Part shown: in pieces, positions 8,128 through 15,645 of the stretch | Position numbering within the stretch: the first letter of the stretch is position 1 | Layout of the letters: each line of letters opens with the position of its first letter | Assembly (NCBI RefSeq): GCF_013487865.1 | Contig: NZ_CP047409.1 | Coordinates: forward strand, 434,001-498,000 | Source: Lactobacillus johnsonii | GTDB lineage: Bacteria > Bacillota > Bacilli > Lactobacillales > Lactobacillaceae | DNA length: 64,000 nucleotides | Reading direction: 5' to 3' | The notes under the pieces: generated by a model | What the model was told of the DNA's origin: nothing | The model's database searches: none | The model's input: the letters and a program-made list of their open reading frames with translations, nothing else | Position numbers and translations under genes: made by a program

Positions 8128-8772
8128 ATGCTAAATTATATTTTTAGTATTATGCCATCATTATTTTCCGGTGCTTGGTTAACTATTGAAATCTTTTTTT
8201 GGACGACTGTAGTTTCTATTCCGCTAGGTTTATTAGTTGCCTTTGGTTTACATTCAAAATTGAAATTAGTTAAAGCTATTTTGAAATTTTATGTATGGAT
8301 TATTCGTGGTACACCTCTTTTACTACAATTAATTTTTATTTTTTATGGCTTACCAACTGTTGGAATTGTCTTTCCAAGATACGAGGCTGCGTTAGTCGCA
8401 TTTATTATCAATTATGCTGCTTACTTTGCAGAAATCTTCCGTGGTGGACTGCAAGCAGTACCCGTCGGCCAATTTGAGGCAGCACAAGTGCTAGGTTTAA
8501 GTAGATGGCAAACAATTAATCGTATTGTGCGTCCACAAGTTGTTAAGATTGTTTTGCCTTCGATTGGTAATGAGCTGATAAACTTAGTTAAGGACTCCAG
8601 TTTGGTCTATGTAATTGGTTTAGGAGACCTTTTACGTGCCGGAAATGTTGCGACTGCAAGAGACGTGTCTTTAGTTCCACTAGTATTAGTAGGGTGCGTA
8701 TATTTGGCAATGACAGCAGTTTTAACAGCTTTATTGAGAGTAGTGGAGAAGAGAAGCAATGTCTGGAAATAA
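8128..8772 (+). CDS. Polar amino-acid ABC transporter, permease
   Basis: A 214-aa inner-membrane permease of the His/Glu/Gln/Arg/opine family, with about five membrane segments. It carries the EAA-type loop (EIFRGGLQAVPVGQFEAAQVLG) that docks on the ATPase; I cite only its core EAAQVLG. ATG 8128 is preferred over GTG 8119 because AGGTGAAGG sits correctly only for the ATG. The gene overlaps the ATPase gene by 14 nt, indicating tight coupling. Confidence 0.9.
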   Translation: MLNYIFSIMPSLFSGAWLTIEIFFWTTVVSIPLGLLVAFGLHSKLKLVKAILKFYVWIIRGTPLLLQLIFIFYGLPTVGIVFPRYEAALVAFIINYAAYFAEIFRGGLQAVPVGQFEAAQVLGLSRWQTINRIVRPQVVKIVLPSIGNELINLVKDSSLVYVIGLGDLLRAGNVATARDVSLVPLVLVGCVYLAMTAVLTALLRVVEKRSNVWK

Positions 8773-9406
8773 AGTTTTAGAGCTCAAGAATATAAGCAAG
8801 AGCTTTGGCACGAGAAAAATTATTGATAAGTTAAATTTGTCACTAGATCAAGGAGATATCTTAAGTATTATTGGCCCTTCAGGTGCAGGAAAAACTACAC
8901 TGCTTCGCTTGATCGCGGGGCTTGAAAGTGCTGATAGTGGAAAATTCCTCCATAATAGAAAAGAATTTGATCCTACAGATCGTAATAATCATTTGGTAGG
9001 GATGGTTTTTCAAGATTACAATCTTTTTCCAAACCTTTCAGTAATGGATAATATTACGCTCGCTCCAATTATGGTAAATAAGATGAGTAAAGCAGAGGCT
9101 GAAAAAGCAGCTGCACCTGTTTTAGATCAATTAGACTTAGACAAGTTTAAAACTTTATATCCATACCAATTATCAGGGGGACAAAAGCAGCGTGTAGCCA
9201 TTGCCAGAGCCCTGCAAATGAAACCTGAAATCTTGTGTTATGATGAGCCTACATCTGCCTTAGATCCCGAGTTAGTAGGAAAAGTAAAAGATATTTTCTT
9301 AAAGCTTAAACAAACAGGAATGACGCAGGTGATTATCACTCACGATCACCAGTTTGGAAAAGCTGTTGCTGATAAAATCTTAAAAGTTGAGCCAATAGAA
9401 AAATGA
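8759..9406 (+). CDS. Polar amino-acid ABC transporter, ATP-binding protein
   Basis: A 215-aa ABC ATPase. Walker A is GPSGAGKTT (about residues 38-46), the Q-loop is VFQDYNLFPNL, the signature is LSGGQKQR, and Walker B is ILCYDEPTSALD followed by ITHDH. It powers uptake with the permease and lipoprotein of the same operon. Its end overlaps the lipoprotein start by 4 nt (ATGA). Confidence 0.93.
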   Translation: MSGNKVLELKNISKSFGTRKIIDKLNLSLDQGDILSIIGPSGAGKTTLLRLIAGLESADSGKFLHNRKEFDPTDRNNHLVGMVFQDYNLFPNLSVMDNITLAPIMVNKMSKAEAEKAAAPVLDQLDLDKFKTLYPYQLSGGQKQRVAIARALQMKPEILCYDEPTSALDPELVGKVKDIFLKLKQTGMTQVIITHDHQFGKAVADKILKVEPIEK

Positions 9407-10194
9407 TGAAAAAAATAATACGATTTTTGGGCCTATTGATCATTGTGCTAGCTTCTGTTGGTGTGGCTGGATGTCAAAGACAGGAAAATTCATGGCAGGC
9501 GATTAAATCACGTGGTACTTTAGTAATTGGTGTTGACGACAGTTTCGTCCCAATGGATTTTCGCCAAAAGAATGGTAAGCTTGTTGGCTTTGATGTTGAC
9601 TTAGCCAAAGCCGTTTGCAAGGAGATTGGTTTAAAACCTGATTTCCAAACAATTGATTGGTCAATGAAAGAAACAGAACTTCGCAATGGGACAATAGATG
9701 TTATCTGGAATGGATATACTAAGACGAAGGCTAGGGAAAAGAAAGTAGCATTTTCAAAACCATATCTTGAAAATGATCAGATTCTGGTTACACGAAAAAA
9801 TGAAAGAATAAATAATTATCGACAAATGAAAGGGAAGATTCTTGGAGTTCAAACAGGATCTTCAGGAGCCGATGATTTGGATAATTATCCTAAAGTCTTA
9901 AAGAAACGTGTCAAAAGTACAGTTTTGTATGATACTTATAACAATGCCTTTATCGATTTAAAAGCTGGCAGAATTGATGGCTTATTAATTGATGGGGTAT
10001 ATGCAAATTATTATTTAGCTCACAGCAAGTATCAAAAAGAATTTAAAAAAGAAAAATTACCATATCCAAGTGAAAAATTTTCAGTAGGAATCAATAAAAA
10101 AGATAAAACTCTTAAAAACAAGATTAATCAAGCTCTTGACCACTTAGAGAAGACGGGAGAGCTAAAAAAGATTCGCGAAAAATGGTTTAATTAA
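9403..10194 (+). CDS. Amino-acid-binding lipoprotein of the ABC transporter
   Basis: A 263-aa extracellular solute-binding protein of family 3. A signal peptide ends in the lipobox VAGC (Cys at about residue 24), so it is anchored in the outer leaflet of the membrane. The binding-fold motifs GTLVIGVDDSFVPMDF and GFDVDLAKAVC are visible. The family binds Glu, Gln, Arg, Cys or His; the exact ligand cannot be read. It is the last gene of the three-gene operon. Confidence 0.92.
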   Translation: MMKKIIRFLGLLIIVLASVGVAGCQRQENSWQAIKSRGTLVIGVDDSFVPMDFRQKNGKLVGFDVDLAKAVCKEIGLKPDFQTIDWSMKETELRNGTIDVIWNGYTKTKAREKKVAFSKPYLENDQILVTRKNERINNYRQMKGKILGVQTGSSGADDLDNYPKVLKKRVKSTVLYDTYNNAFIDLKAGRIDGLLIDGVYANYYLAHSKYQKEFKKEKLPYPSEKFSVGINKKDKTLKNKINQALDHLEKTGELKKIREKWFN

Positions 10195-10203
10195 AAAAAG
10201 CTA

Positions 10204-10232
10204 TTGACGACTTATCTAATTTAAGGTAATAT
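10204..10232 (+). promoter_or_regulatory. Promoter of rplJ-rplL
   Basis: TTGACG (10204-10209) and TAATAT (10227-10232) separated by 17 nt, just upstream of the L10 leader. Confidence 0.65.
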
Positions 10233-10240
10233 ATTGTACA

Positions 10241-10347
10241 GTAAATTCTACCTAAGACTCGGGTGGCTAACGTGCCTTAATATCCCGCCGAGGCCAGAAA
10301 AACAAAGAGTTTTACAACTCCATGTCTTTTTGGCATGGAGTTTTTAT
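10241..10347 (+). ncRNA. Ribosomal protein L10 leader
   Basis: The conserved core CCTAAGACTCGGGTGGC...CGTGCC...CCGCCGAGGCCAG is present (10251-10297). It is followed by a hairpin (AACTCCATG 10316-10324 with CATGGAGTT 10334-10342) and a T run. In Firmicutes the L10(L12)4 complex binds this leader and represses rplJ-rplL; here the terminal hairpin looks like an attenuator. Confidence 0.85.
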
Positions 10348-10393
10348 TTCGGCTGATAGAATTTATCTTAAAGTAAATTTGGAGGTGAATTCG

Positions 10394-10894
10394 TTGAGTA
10401 AAGCAATCATTGCTAAAAAAGAAAAGCTTGTTGATGACTTTGCAGCAGAACTTAAGGAAGCTAAGGCTATCTTAGTAATTGACTACTTAGGTTTAACTGT
10501 TGAAGAAGTAACTAACTTACGTAAGGATCTACGTGATGCTAACGTTAAGATGAAAGTTATCAAGAACACTTACTTAAAGCGTGCTGCTGAAAAGGCTGGT
10601 ATTGAAGGTTTAGAAGATACTTTTGTTGGTCCTACTGCTGTTGTTTACACTGCTGATGCAGAAGACATCACTGAACCAGCTCGTATTGTTTCTAAATACG
10701 AAGATGATATCGACGCATTATCAATTAAAGGTGGTATGCTCGAAGGTAAGGTTGCCAGCCAAGAAGAAATCAAGAAACTTGCAGCTATTCCAGGTCGCGA
10801 AGGTTTACTTTCAATGCTTGTATCTGTATTACAAGCTCCAGTTCGCAACTTTGCATACGCTGTTAAGGCTGTCGCTGATTCAAAAGACGAATAA
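10394..10894 (+). CDS. rplJ: 50S ribosomal protein L10
   Basis: A 166-aa protein when started at TTG 10394 (SKAIIAKKEKLVDDF...), which follows GGAGGTG at 10381-10387 by 6 nt and gives the usual family length. The longer ATG-initiated frame would begin inside the leader hairpin. L10 anchors L7/L12 dimers to the ribosomal stalk. It is cotranscribed with rplL. Confidence 0.95.
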   Translation: MSKAIIAKKEKLVDDFAAELKEAKAILVIDYLGLTVEEVTNLRKDLRDANVKMKVIKNTYLKRAAEKAGIEGLEDTFVGPTAVVYTADAEDITEPARIVSKYEDDIDALSIKGGMLEGKVASQEEIKKLAAIPGREGLLSMLVSVLQAPVRNFAYAVKAVADSKDE

Positions 10895-10937
10895 TATTAG
10901 TAAATTTACACATATCTAATTTCGGAGGAAACTTATA

Positions 10938-11300
10938 ATGGCTTTAGATACTGAAAAGATTATTGAAGATTTAAAAGGTGCTTCAATCCTTGAATTAAAC
11001 GACTTAGTAAAGGCTATTGAAGACGAATTTGGTGTTTCAGCTGCTGCTCCAGTTGCTGCTGCAGGTGCTGCAGGCGCAGGTGCAGAAAAGACTGAATTTG
11101 ACGTTGAATTGACTGATGTTGGTCAAGAAAAAGTTAAGGTTATCAAGGTTGTTCGTGACATCACTGGTCTTGGCCTTAAGGATTCTAAGGACCTTGTTGA
11201 TGGTGCTCCTAAGAACGTTAAGGAAGGCGTTTCTGAAGACGAAGCTAACGACATCAAAGCTAAGCTTGAAGAAGTTGGCGCAACTGTTACTGTTAAGTAA
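10938..11300 (+). CDS. rplL: 50S ribosomal protein L7/L12
   Basis: A 120-aa acidic protein with an N-terminal dimerisation helix, an Ala/Gly-rich hinge ([15 protein letters not shown], about residues 36-50) and a globular C-terminal domain containing [19 protein letters not shown]. It forms the flexible stalk that recruits translation GTPases. It follows rplJ by 43 nt. Confidence 0.97.
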   Translation: MALDTEKIIEDLKGASILELNDLVKAIEDEFGVSAAAPVAAAGAAGAGAEKTEFDVELTDVGQEKVKVIKVVRDITGLGLKDSKDLVDGAPKNVKEGVSEDEANDIKAKLEEVGATVTVK

Positions 11301-11326
11301 TAACGTCTTAACTGAACATCCTACTG

Positions 11327-11364
11327 AAAATGAGGACTCTATTTTACGGAGTCCTCATTTTTGT
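11327..11364 (+). terminator. Terminator of rplJ-rplL
   Basis: AAAATGAGGACTC (11327-11339) pairs with GAGTCCTCATTTT (from 11349) with a 9-nt loop and a T run. Confidence 0.9.
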
Positions 11365-11377
11365 TTACAATAAAATT

Positions 11378-12214
11378 ATGTTTAAGAAAAATTTTTATAA
11401 ATGGTTTAAAGCCGCTTTAGCTATTATTTCAATTATTCTGCTTGTGTTAGATTTTGCGGCAATAATTGATATTAATAGTAGGAATAGTAAGTGGTTTTGG
11501 CTAAATAACCTTATTTTAATTATTTTGGCAATAGATTACTTTTCTCGGCTCTATCTTGCAAAAAATAAGAAAGTATTTTTTAGAAATAATATTTTTGAGC
11601 TGCTAGCAATTATTCCTGTTGGTCTTGCCTTTAGTTGGATGAAACTGGCTCAGTTGGGAGATATTGGTTTATATTTTAGGCTATTACGTTTAATCCGGTT
11701 GGCTGGTCTAGTGGGGATGCTAAAAGATATCTTACACACTCATGGTATTTTATATGTAATATACTTTAGTATTGCCTTTTTGATGTTAGGATCAGTTGCA
11801 ATTTCGATTACTGAACATGTTTCACTTGATCAAGCATTCTGGTGGGCAATCACTACAGCAAGCACGGTAGGATATGGTGATATTTCTAAACACACGATTT
11901 CACCGCAATCTTTACTGGGAAAATTAGTGATTTTAGCAATGATTCTGATTGGAGTAGGAGTAATGGGAATCGTTACTAGTTCGCTTACTGCTTACTTGAT
12001 GAGAAGAAATGAAGGTAAAATCAGTATTAAAGACAAGAATGCTGATTTTACCTTCATTTTAGATAAATTAGACCGGCTAGAAGATCAAAATAAAATGTTG
12101 GCTGAGCAAAATCAAAACTTGCAAAAACAAATCCAAGAATTAAAAGAAAATCGTCCTCCTCGGGAGTGGGATAAACTTAAGGAATGGATTGAAAAGAAAA
12201 AAGACAAAAATTAA
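11378..12214 (+). CDS. Voltage-gated-type potassium channel
   Basis: A 278-aa protein from ATG 11378. It has four hydrophobic segments in the first 130 residues, including an arginine-bearing S4-like helix (YFRLLRLIRLAGLV), then a pore loop with the K+ selectivity filter STVGYGD and a final membrane helix. The C-terminal ~60 residues are a charged coiled coil (QNKMLAEQNQNLQKQ). This is the six-helix Kv-like architecture known from a few bacteria. No clear ribosome site precedes the start, so translation may be leaderless, or the start may be wrong by a few codons; an upstream ATG lies inside the terminator. Confidence 0.85.
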   Translation: MFKKNFYKWFKAALAIISIILLVLDFAAIIDINSRNSKWFWLNNLILIILAIDYFSRLYLAKNKKVFFRNNIFELLAIIPVGLAFSWMKLAQLGDIGLYFRLLRLIRLAGLVGMLKDILHTHGILYVIYFSIAFLMLGSVAISITEHVSLDQAFWWAITTASTVGYGDISKHTISPQSLLGKLVILAMILIGVGVMGIVTSSLTAYLMRRNEGKISIKDKNADFTFILDKLDRLEDQNKMLAEQNQNLQKQIQELKENRPPREWDKLKEWIEKKKDKN

Positions 12215-12247
12215 AGCGTAAATTCAAAAATGAATTTACGCTTTTTT
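12213..12247. terminator. Bidirectional terminator
   Basis: AAAGCGTAAATTCA (12213-12226) and its complement (12231-12244) with a 4-nt loop separate the K+ channel gene from the convergent membrane-protein gene, with T/A runs on both sides. Confidence 0.85.
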
Positions 12248-12470
12248 ACATCTTCAAATAAAAATGTAGAATAATCATGAATAGAAGATAACAACCAGCA
12301 ATAATAATGATAACCCAACCGGCTGTTAACCAAAATCTTGCCCAGGTTTGTCTATTTGTTGAAAGAACACGACCAAAAACTGCTTGATTGCCTTTTATTC
12401 TAAATCCTACCCATAAACAGATAATTCCAATAATAATTGCTAAAATAAATATAGGAATAGAAATCATCAT
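12246..12470 (-). CDS. Small two-helix membrane protein, function unknown
   Basis: A 74-aa protein started at ATG 12470, which follows GGAAGAGATAGA. Two hydrophobic helices (about residues 3-25 and 46-70) are joined by a basic loop. I do not recognise a family. It is convergent with the K+ channel gene and divergent from the methyltransferase gene; no functional link is implied. Confidence 0.7.
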   Translation of the reverse strand: MMISIPIFILAIIIGIICLWVGFRIKGNQAVFGRVLSTNRQTWARFWLTAGWVIIIIAGCYLLFMIILHFYLKM

Positions 12471-12573
12471 TCTATCTCTTCCTTTCTGTAACATTCTAAT
12501 TATAAGGCTTTATGGAAAAAAACAAAGCAGAATTGATAAACTATAAATAGAAATTAAAGAAGCGAGAATAATT

Positions 12574-13185
12574 ATGACAAAAAAGAATCAAATGTATTTT
12601 GCGGCTAATCCTGATGCCAAGCATGATGAACACTTAGTTGACTATCATATTGATGATATTGATTTAAAATTTACGACTGATGCGGGCGTTTTTTCAAAAT
12701 TAAGAGTTGATTATGGTTCAGGTGTTTTAATTAAAGCAATGAAAAACGTTGATTTTCCAAAAGATGGCATCTTAGATGTAGGGACTGGCTACGGTCCGAT
12801 GGGATTATTTGCGGCCAAGTTTTGGCCTGATCAAGAAGTTGATATGGTAGATGTAAATGAGCGTGCCTTAGACTTAGCTAAAAGAAATGCACAGTTCAAT
12901 CGAATTGATAATGTAAATATTTATCAGTCAGATATTTATGAACAAGTGGATAAAAAATATGGGCTAATTATTACTAATCCACCAATTCGTGCTGGTAAAA
13001 AGGTAGTCGACCAAATTTTAACTGAAGCAAAAGACCATCTAGTAGAAAATGGCGTCTTATTGGTAGTAATTCAGAAGAAACAAGGTGCACCTAGTGCCAA
13101 GAAATTAATGACAAAGATATACGGAAATTGTGAGATTCTAGCTCGTGATAAGGGCTATTACATTTTAATGAGTAAAAATAATTAA
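12574..13185 (+). CDS. Class I SAM-dependent methyltransferase, RsmC/YbxB-like
   Basis: A 203-aa protein. The SAM-binding glycine loop is ILDVGTGYGPMG (about residues 66-77), the acidic motif is VDMVDVNERAL, and the catalytic-type NPP motif is ITNPPIRAGK. This matches the RsmC-like branch that methylates guanine N2 in 16S rRNA. In Bacillus the homologue ybxB also lies just after rplL, which supports the assignment; the target base is inferred from family. Confidence 0.85.
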   Translation: MTKKNQMYFAANPDAKHDEHLVDYHIDDIDLKFTTDAGVFSKLRVDYGSGVLIKAMKNVDFPKDGILDVGTGYGPMGLFAAKFWPDQEVDMVDVNERALDLAKRNAQFNRIDNVNIYQSDIYEQVDKKYGLIITNPPIRAGKKVVDQILTEAKDHLVENGVLLVVIQKKQGAPSAKKLMTKIYGNCEILARDKGYYILMSKNN

Positions 13186-13260
13186 AAAAATAACAATAAA
13201 GGTTTATAATGAAAACGGATACAAGGTAGAGAATAATACTTTGAAAGAAGTGAATTCATT

Positions 13261-13443
13261 ATGAAACTGTTTATCAATATTATTTTAGTCTTGATTGTTT
13301 TAGCTGGTCTTGGTGGAATGATTTACTTATCGATTGATGGTGATCGTTTCTTAGGCGCAGCTGGGTTAGCGATGCTTTATTTCATTGGATCAATCGGCTA
13401 TTTTGTTAACTGTTATACGATTAAAAAACGTGGTCGTATTTAA
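13261..13443 (+). CDS. Small membrane protein, function unknown
   Basis: A 60-aa protein with two hydrophobic helices (about residues 3-22 and 31-52) and a basic C-terminal tail (KKRGRI). The start ATG 13261 follows GAAAGAAG. No family recognised. It has its own short transcription unit between the methyltransferase and Rgg regulator 1. Confidence 0.65.
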   Translation: MKLFINIILVLIVLAGLGGMIYLSIDGDRFLGAAGLAMLYFIGSIGYFVNCYTIKKRGRI

Positions 13444-13524
13444 ATAGAAAGGGTCAAAGGATCTTTTTTATTTTTACTTGTTATCCTATACATGAATATG
13501 TTTTATGATGAATTTATTTAATTG

Positions 13525-13552
13525 AGCTGGTTAATTTAGCCAGCTTTTTTTA
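13525..13552 (+). terminator. Terminator upstream of Rgg regulator 1
   Basis: AGCTGG (13525-13530) pairs with CCAGCT (13540-13545) and is followed by seven T. Confidence 0.75.
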
Positions 13553-13619
13553 GTTATAAAGGGTATTATATTTACAAATACTAGTACTTATAAGCTCAAA
13601 CATAGGAAGAGATGAGAAG

Positions 13620-14462
13620 ATGAAAATAAGAGAAGCTCTTCGAAAAGAAAGATTGGCTCAGCATAAAACACAAGCCGCTTGGATTAAAAATATACCTATT
13701 TCTGTTTCTCACTATTCAGAAATAGAAACAGGTTATGCTAAAAATGGAAAAGAAGCAGATATTGATAGTGAAAAATTAATTTTACTTCTTAAATCTAATC
13801 ATGTAGATATAATAAAATTTTTTGAGTCAGTCAATGGCTCATACAAAATTGATGAACGTGCAAGGATGATAGAGAATATTTCTAATCAATTATCGGTTGC
13901 TTTTAATAATAATGATTTAGAAAAAGTCGAGAAAATTACTCATGAATTGGAAAATATGCCTGCTGTTCCAAAAATTACATATTATCGGGCTGTATTAATC
14001 AGGGCTTATTTAAAGGATGAAATGACTTCAATGGATAAAGCAACTCGAACAAAAATTAATCAATATATTTATCAAAAAGATGATTGGGTTACAGATAACG
14101 AGGCATTGATAATTTTTGGTAACTCTATGCCTATTTCTGATCCAGACATTTTGATTGCTAGAATGGGAAAGGTCTTACGCTACTATAAAAATTTAGAAAA
14201 TTGTCCAGCTACTTTTCAGCGGAGAGTATCCACAGTTTGTGTTAATTATTTATATACGGCGCTTTGTATTAGAAAAATTGATAAATATGTGTCAGAAACA
14301 ATGGCTCTTATTCGTACGTTGCCTTTTGATGACAGGTTTGGTTTAAAGATTCTTATTACTCAATATTTTGAAGATATGAAAAAGGGAGATAAAAAGTCTA
14401 TGCAGCAATTAAAAGATGTTCTGAGACATGCAGGTCTAACGAAACTTGCGAATCGATTATAG
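13620..14462 (+). CDS. Rgg/MutR-family transcriptional regulator 1
   Basis: A 280-aa protein with an N-terminal helix-turn-helix (MKIREALRKERLAQHKTQ..., with SVSHYSEIETG as recognition-helix region, residues ~1-65). A helical C-terminal domain of about 210 residues is typical of peptide-sensing Rgg proteins. It is the most divergent of the five Rgg-like proteins in this window and lacks the MTIGEAL start shared by three of them. It lies 124 nt upstream of a YxeA-like gene, its likely target or neighbour. The intergenic region has a short TTCGA-aata-TCGAA repeat (14486-14499) and a TATAAT at 14535-14540. Confidence 0.85.
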   Translation: MKIREALRKERLAQHKTQAAWIKNIPISVSHYSEIETGYAKNGKEADIDSEKLILLLKSNHVDIIKFFESVNGSYKIDERARMIENISNQLSVAFNNNDLEKVEKITHELENMPAVPKITYYRAVLIRAYLKDEMTSMDKATRTKINQYIYQKDDWVTDNEALIIFGNSMPISDPDILIARMGKVLRYYKNLENCPATFQRRVSTVCVNYLYTALCIRKIDKYVSETMALIRTLPFDDRFGLKILITQYFEDMKKGDKKSMQQLKDVLRHAGLTKLANRL

Positions 14463-14586
14463 AATGAAAGTCGATCTAAAAATAATTCGAAATATCGAAA
14501 TTTAATTGCTGATGACGATACTTTCTTAGTAACATATAATCAATCTAAAATAATTAATCGATAAGTTTAGTGTAAGGAGGGTAAAT

Positions 14587-14913
14587 ATGAAGAAATTTAA
14601 AATAGGAGTTATTTCACTTCTGACTGTACTGGTAATAGCAATTATTGGCGTTTTGACTGTTCATACGTCTACTACTGATCGTTTAAATCCATTGGTTAGT
14701 GAAACAGTTAGTTATGCTAAGGTTCCAAAAAACACTCAGAATTACAAACAAGTAACGATCATTAACCCAAAGGATGGTAAAACTAGAGCTTATAAAATAA
14801 AACAAGTGGGTGGTTATGATCCAAATCAGGAATATATTAAGGTCCATCATAAGGGTCAGTATGTAAAATCAATTTCATACATTACAAAAAATCAATTCTA
14901 TAACCAACAATAA
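14587..14913 (+). CDS. YxeA-family small exported protein
   Basis: A 108-aa protein with an N-terminal signal/anchor helix (about residues 5-27) and an extracellular part with the pattern VSYAKVP...YKQVTIINPKDGKTRAYKIKQVGGYDPNQEY (landmarks only: SYAKVPKNTQNYKQV). This fits the YxeA family, of unknown function, often beside ABC transporters or regulators responding to envelope stress. GGAGGG precedes the start. It probably depends on the adjacent Rgg regulator; that is inference from position. Confidence 0.7.
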   Translation: MKKFKIGVISLLTVLVIAIIGVLTVHTSTTDRLNPLVSETVSYAKVPKNTQNYKQVTIINPKDGKTRAYKIKQVGGYDPNQEYIKVHHKGQYVKSISYITKNQFYNQQ

Positions 14914-14921
14914 AAATTTTT

Positions 14922-14947
14922 AGCTAGCGGGTCGCTAGCTTTTTTCT
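14922..14947 (+). terminator. Terminator of the YxeA-like gene
   Basis: AGCTAGCG (14922-14929) and CGCTAGCT (14933-14940) with a 3-nt loop and a T run. Confidence 0.9.
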
Positions 14948-14986
14948 TTTTGTTAGAATATAAGCAGAAATTAAAGAGGAAGATAT

Positions 14987-15469
14987 ATGTTAACTAAAGA
15001 GCAAAAAGAAAAATACATGCACCTAGCCTTTGAACAGGCAAAAAAGGCTGAAGAACAAGGTGAAGTACCAATTGGTGCAGTTGTTGTAGATAAAGATGGC
15101 AATGTGATTGGCGAAGGATATAATAGACGCGAGCTTGATGAAGATGCGACGCAACATGCCGAAATGATTGCGATTAGACAAGCTTGTAAAAAATTAAATT
15201 CCTGGCGTCTAGTCGACTGTAGTTTGTTTATTACCCTTGAACCCTGTCCAATGTGCAGCGGTGCTATCATTAATTCAAGATTAGCTGAAGTTTATTATGG
15301 TGCTTTTGATCCAAAAGCTGGAGCAGCAGGCAGTGTCATTGACTTATTTAAGGTGGAAAAATTTAATCACCATCCTAAAATTTATGGCGGTTTATTTAGG
15401 GATCAAGCAGCCCAAATGCTAAAAGATTTTTTCCGTGAAATTAGACGTAAACAAAAGCAAGATAAATAG
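14987..15469 (+). CDS. tadA: tRNA(adenosine-34) deaminase
   Basis: A 160-aa cytidine-deaminase-fold enzyme. The zinc-binding and catalytic motifs are HAEMIAI (His and catalytic Glu, about residues 58-60) and LEPCPMCSGA (two Cys, about 88-91). It converts A34 to inosine in tRNA-Arg(ACG), which is essential for decoding. It immediately precedes the SRP RNA gene and dnaX, the usual order in Firmicutes. Confidence 0.95.
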   Translation: MLTKEQKEKYMHLAFEQAKKAEEQGEVPIGAVVVDKDGNVIGEGYNRRELDEDATQHAEMIAIRQACKKLNSWRLVDCSLFITLEPCPMCSGAIINSRLAEVYYGAFDPKAGAAGSVIDLFKVEKFNHHPKIYGGLFRDQAAQMLKDFFREIRRKQKQDK

Positions 15470-15503
15470 TGGAAAAATAAATCAAAATACTGTATTATAG
15501 TTT

Positions 15504-15583
15504 GTGGGCAATGTCCGACCTCTAAATTGTGTCAGGACCGGAAGGTAGCAGCACTAAGGTTGCTTGGGCATGTGCCTTTTTTT
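15504..15583 (+). ncRNA. ffs: Signal recognition particle RNA, small bacterial type
   Basis: The helix 8 core is evident as GTCAGGACCGGAAGGTAGCA, with the GGAA tetraloop and the symmetric/asymmetric bulges that bind Ffh. Flanking strands (GGGCAATGTCC... and ...GGGCATGTGCC) pair to close a single hairpin of about 80 nt, followed by a T run. It lies between tadA and dnaX, the conserved position. Confidence 0.93.
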
Positions 15584-15597
15584 GAGAATTTAAACAG

Positions 15598-15628
15598 CTC
15601 TTAGCTCGTTTGAGCTAGGAGTTTTTTT
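15598..15628 (+). terminator. Terminator after the SRP RNA
   Basis: CTCTTAGCTC (15598-15607) pairs with GAGCTAGGAG (15612-15621), one G-U pair, with a T run. The dnaX ribosome site follows closely. Confidence 0.8.
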
Positions 15629-15645
15629 GATAAAGGAAGTGCAAA

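Noticed and set aside
14464..14505. 13-codon ORF MKVDLKIIRNIEI right after Rgg 1
   Set aside because: No ribosome site, and it precedes the TATAAT at 14535; likely chance.
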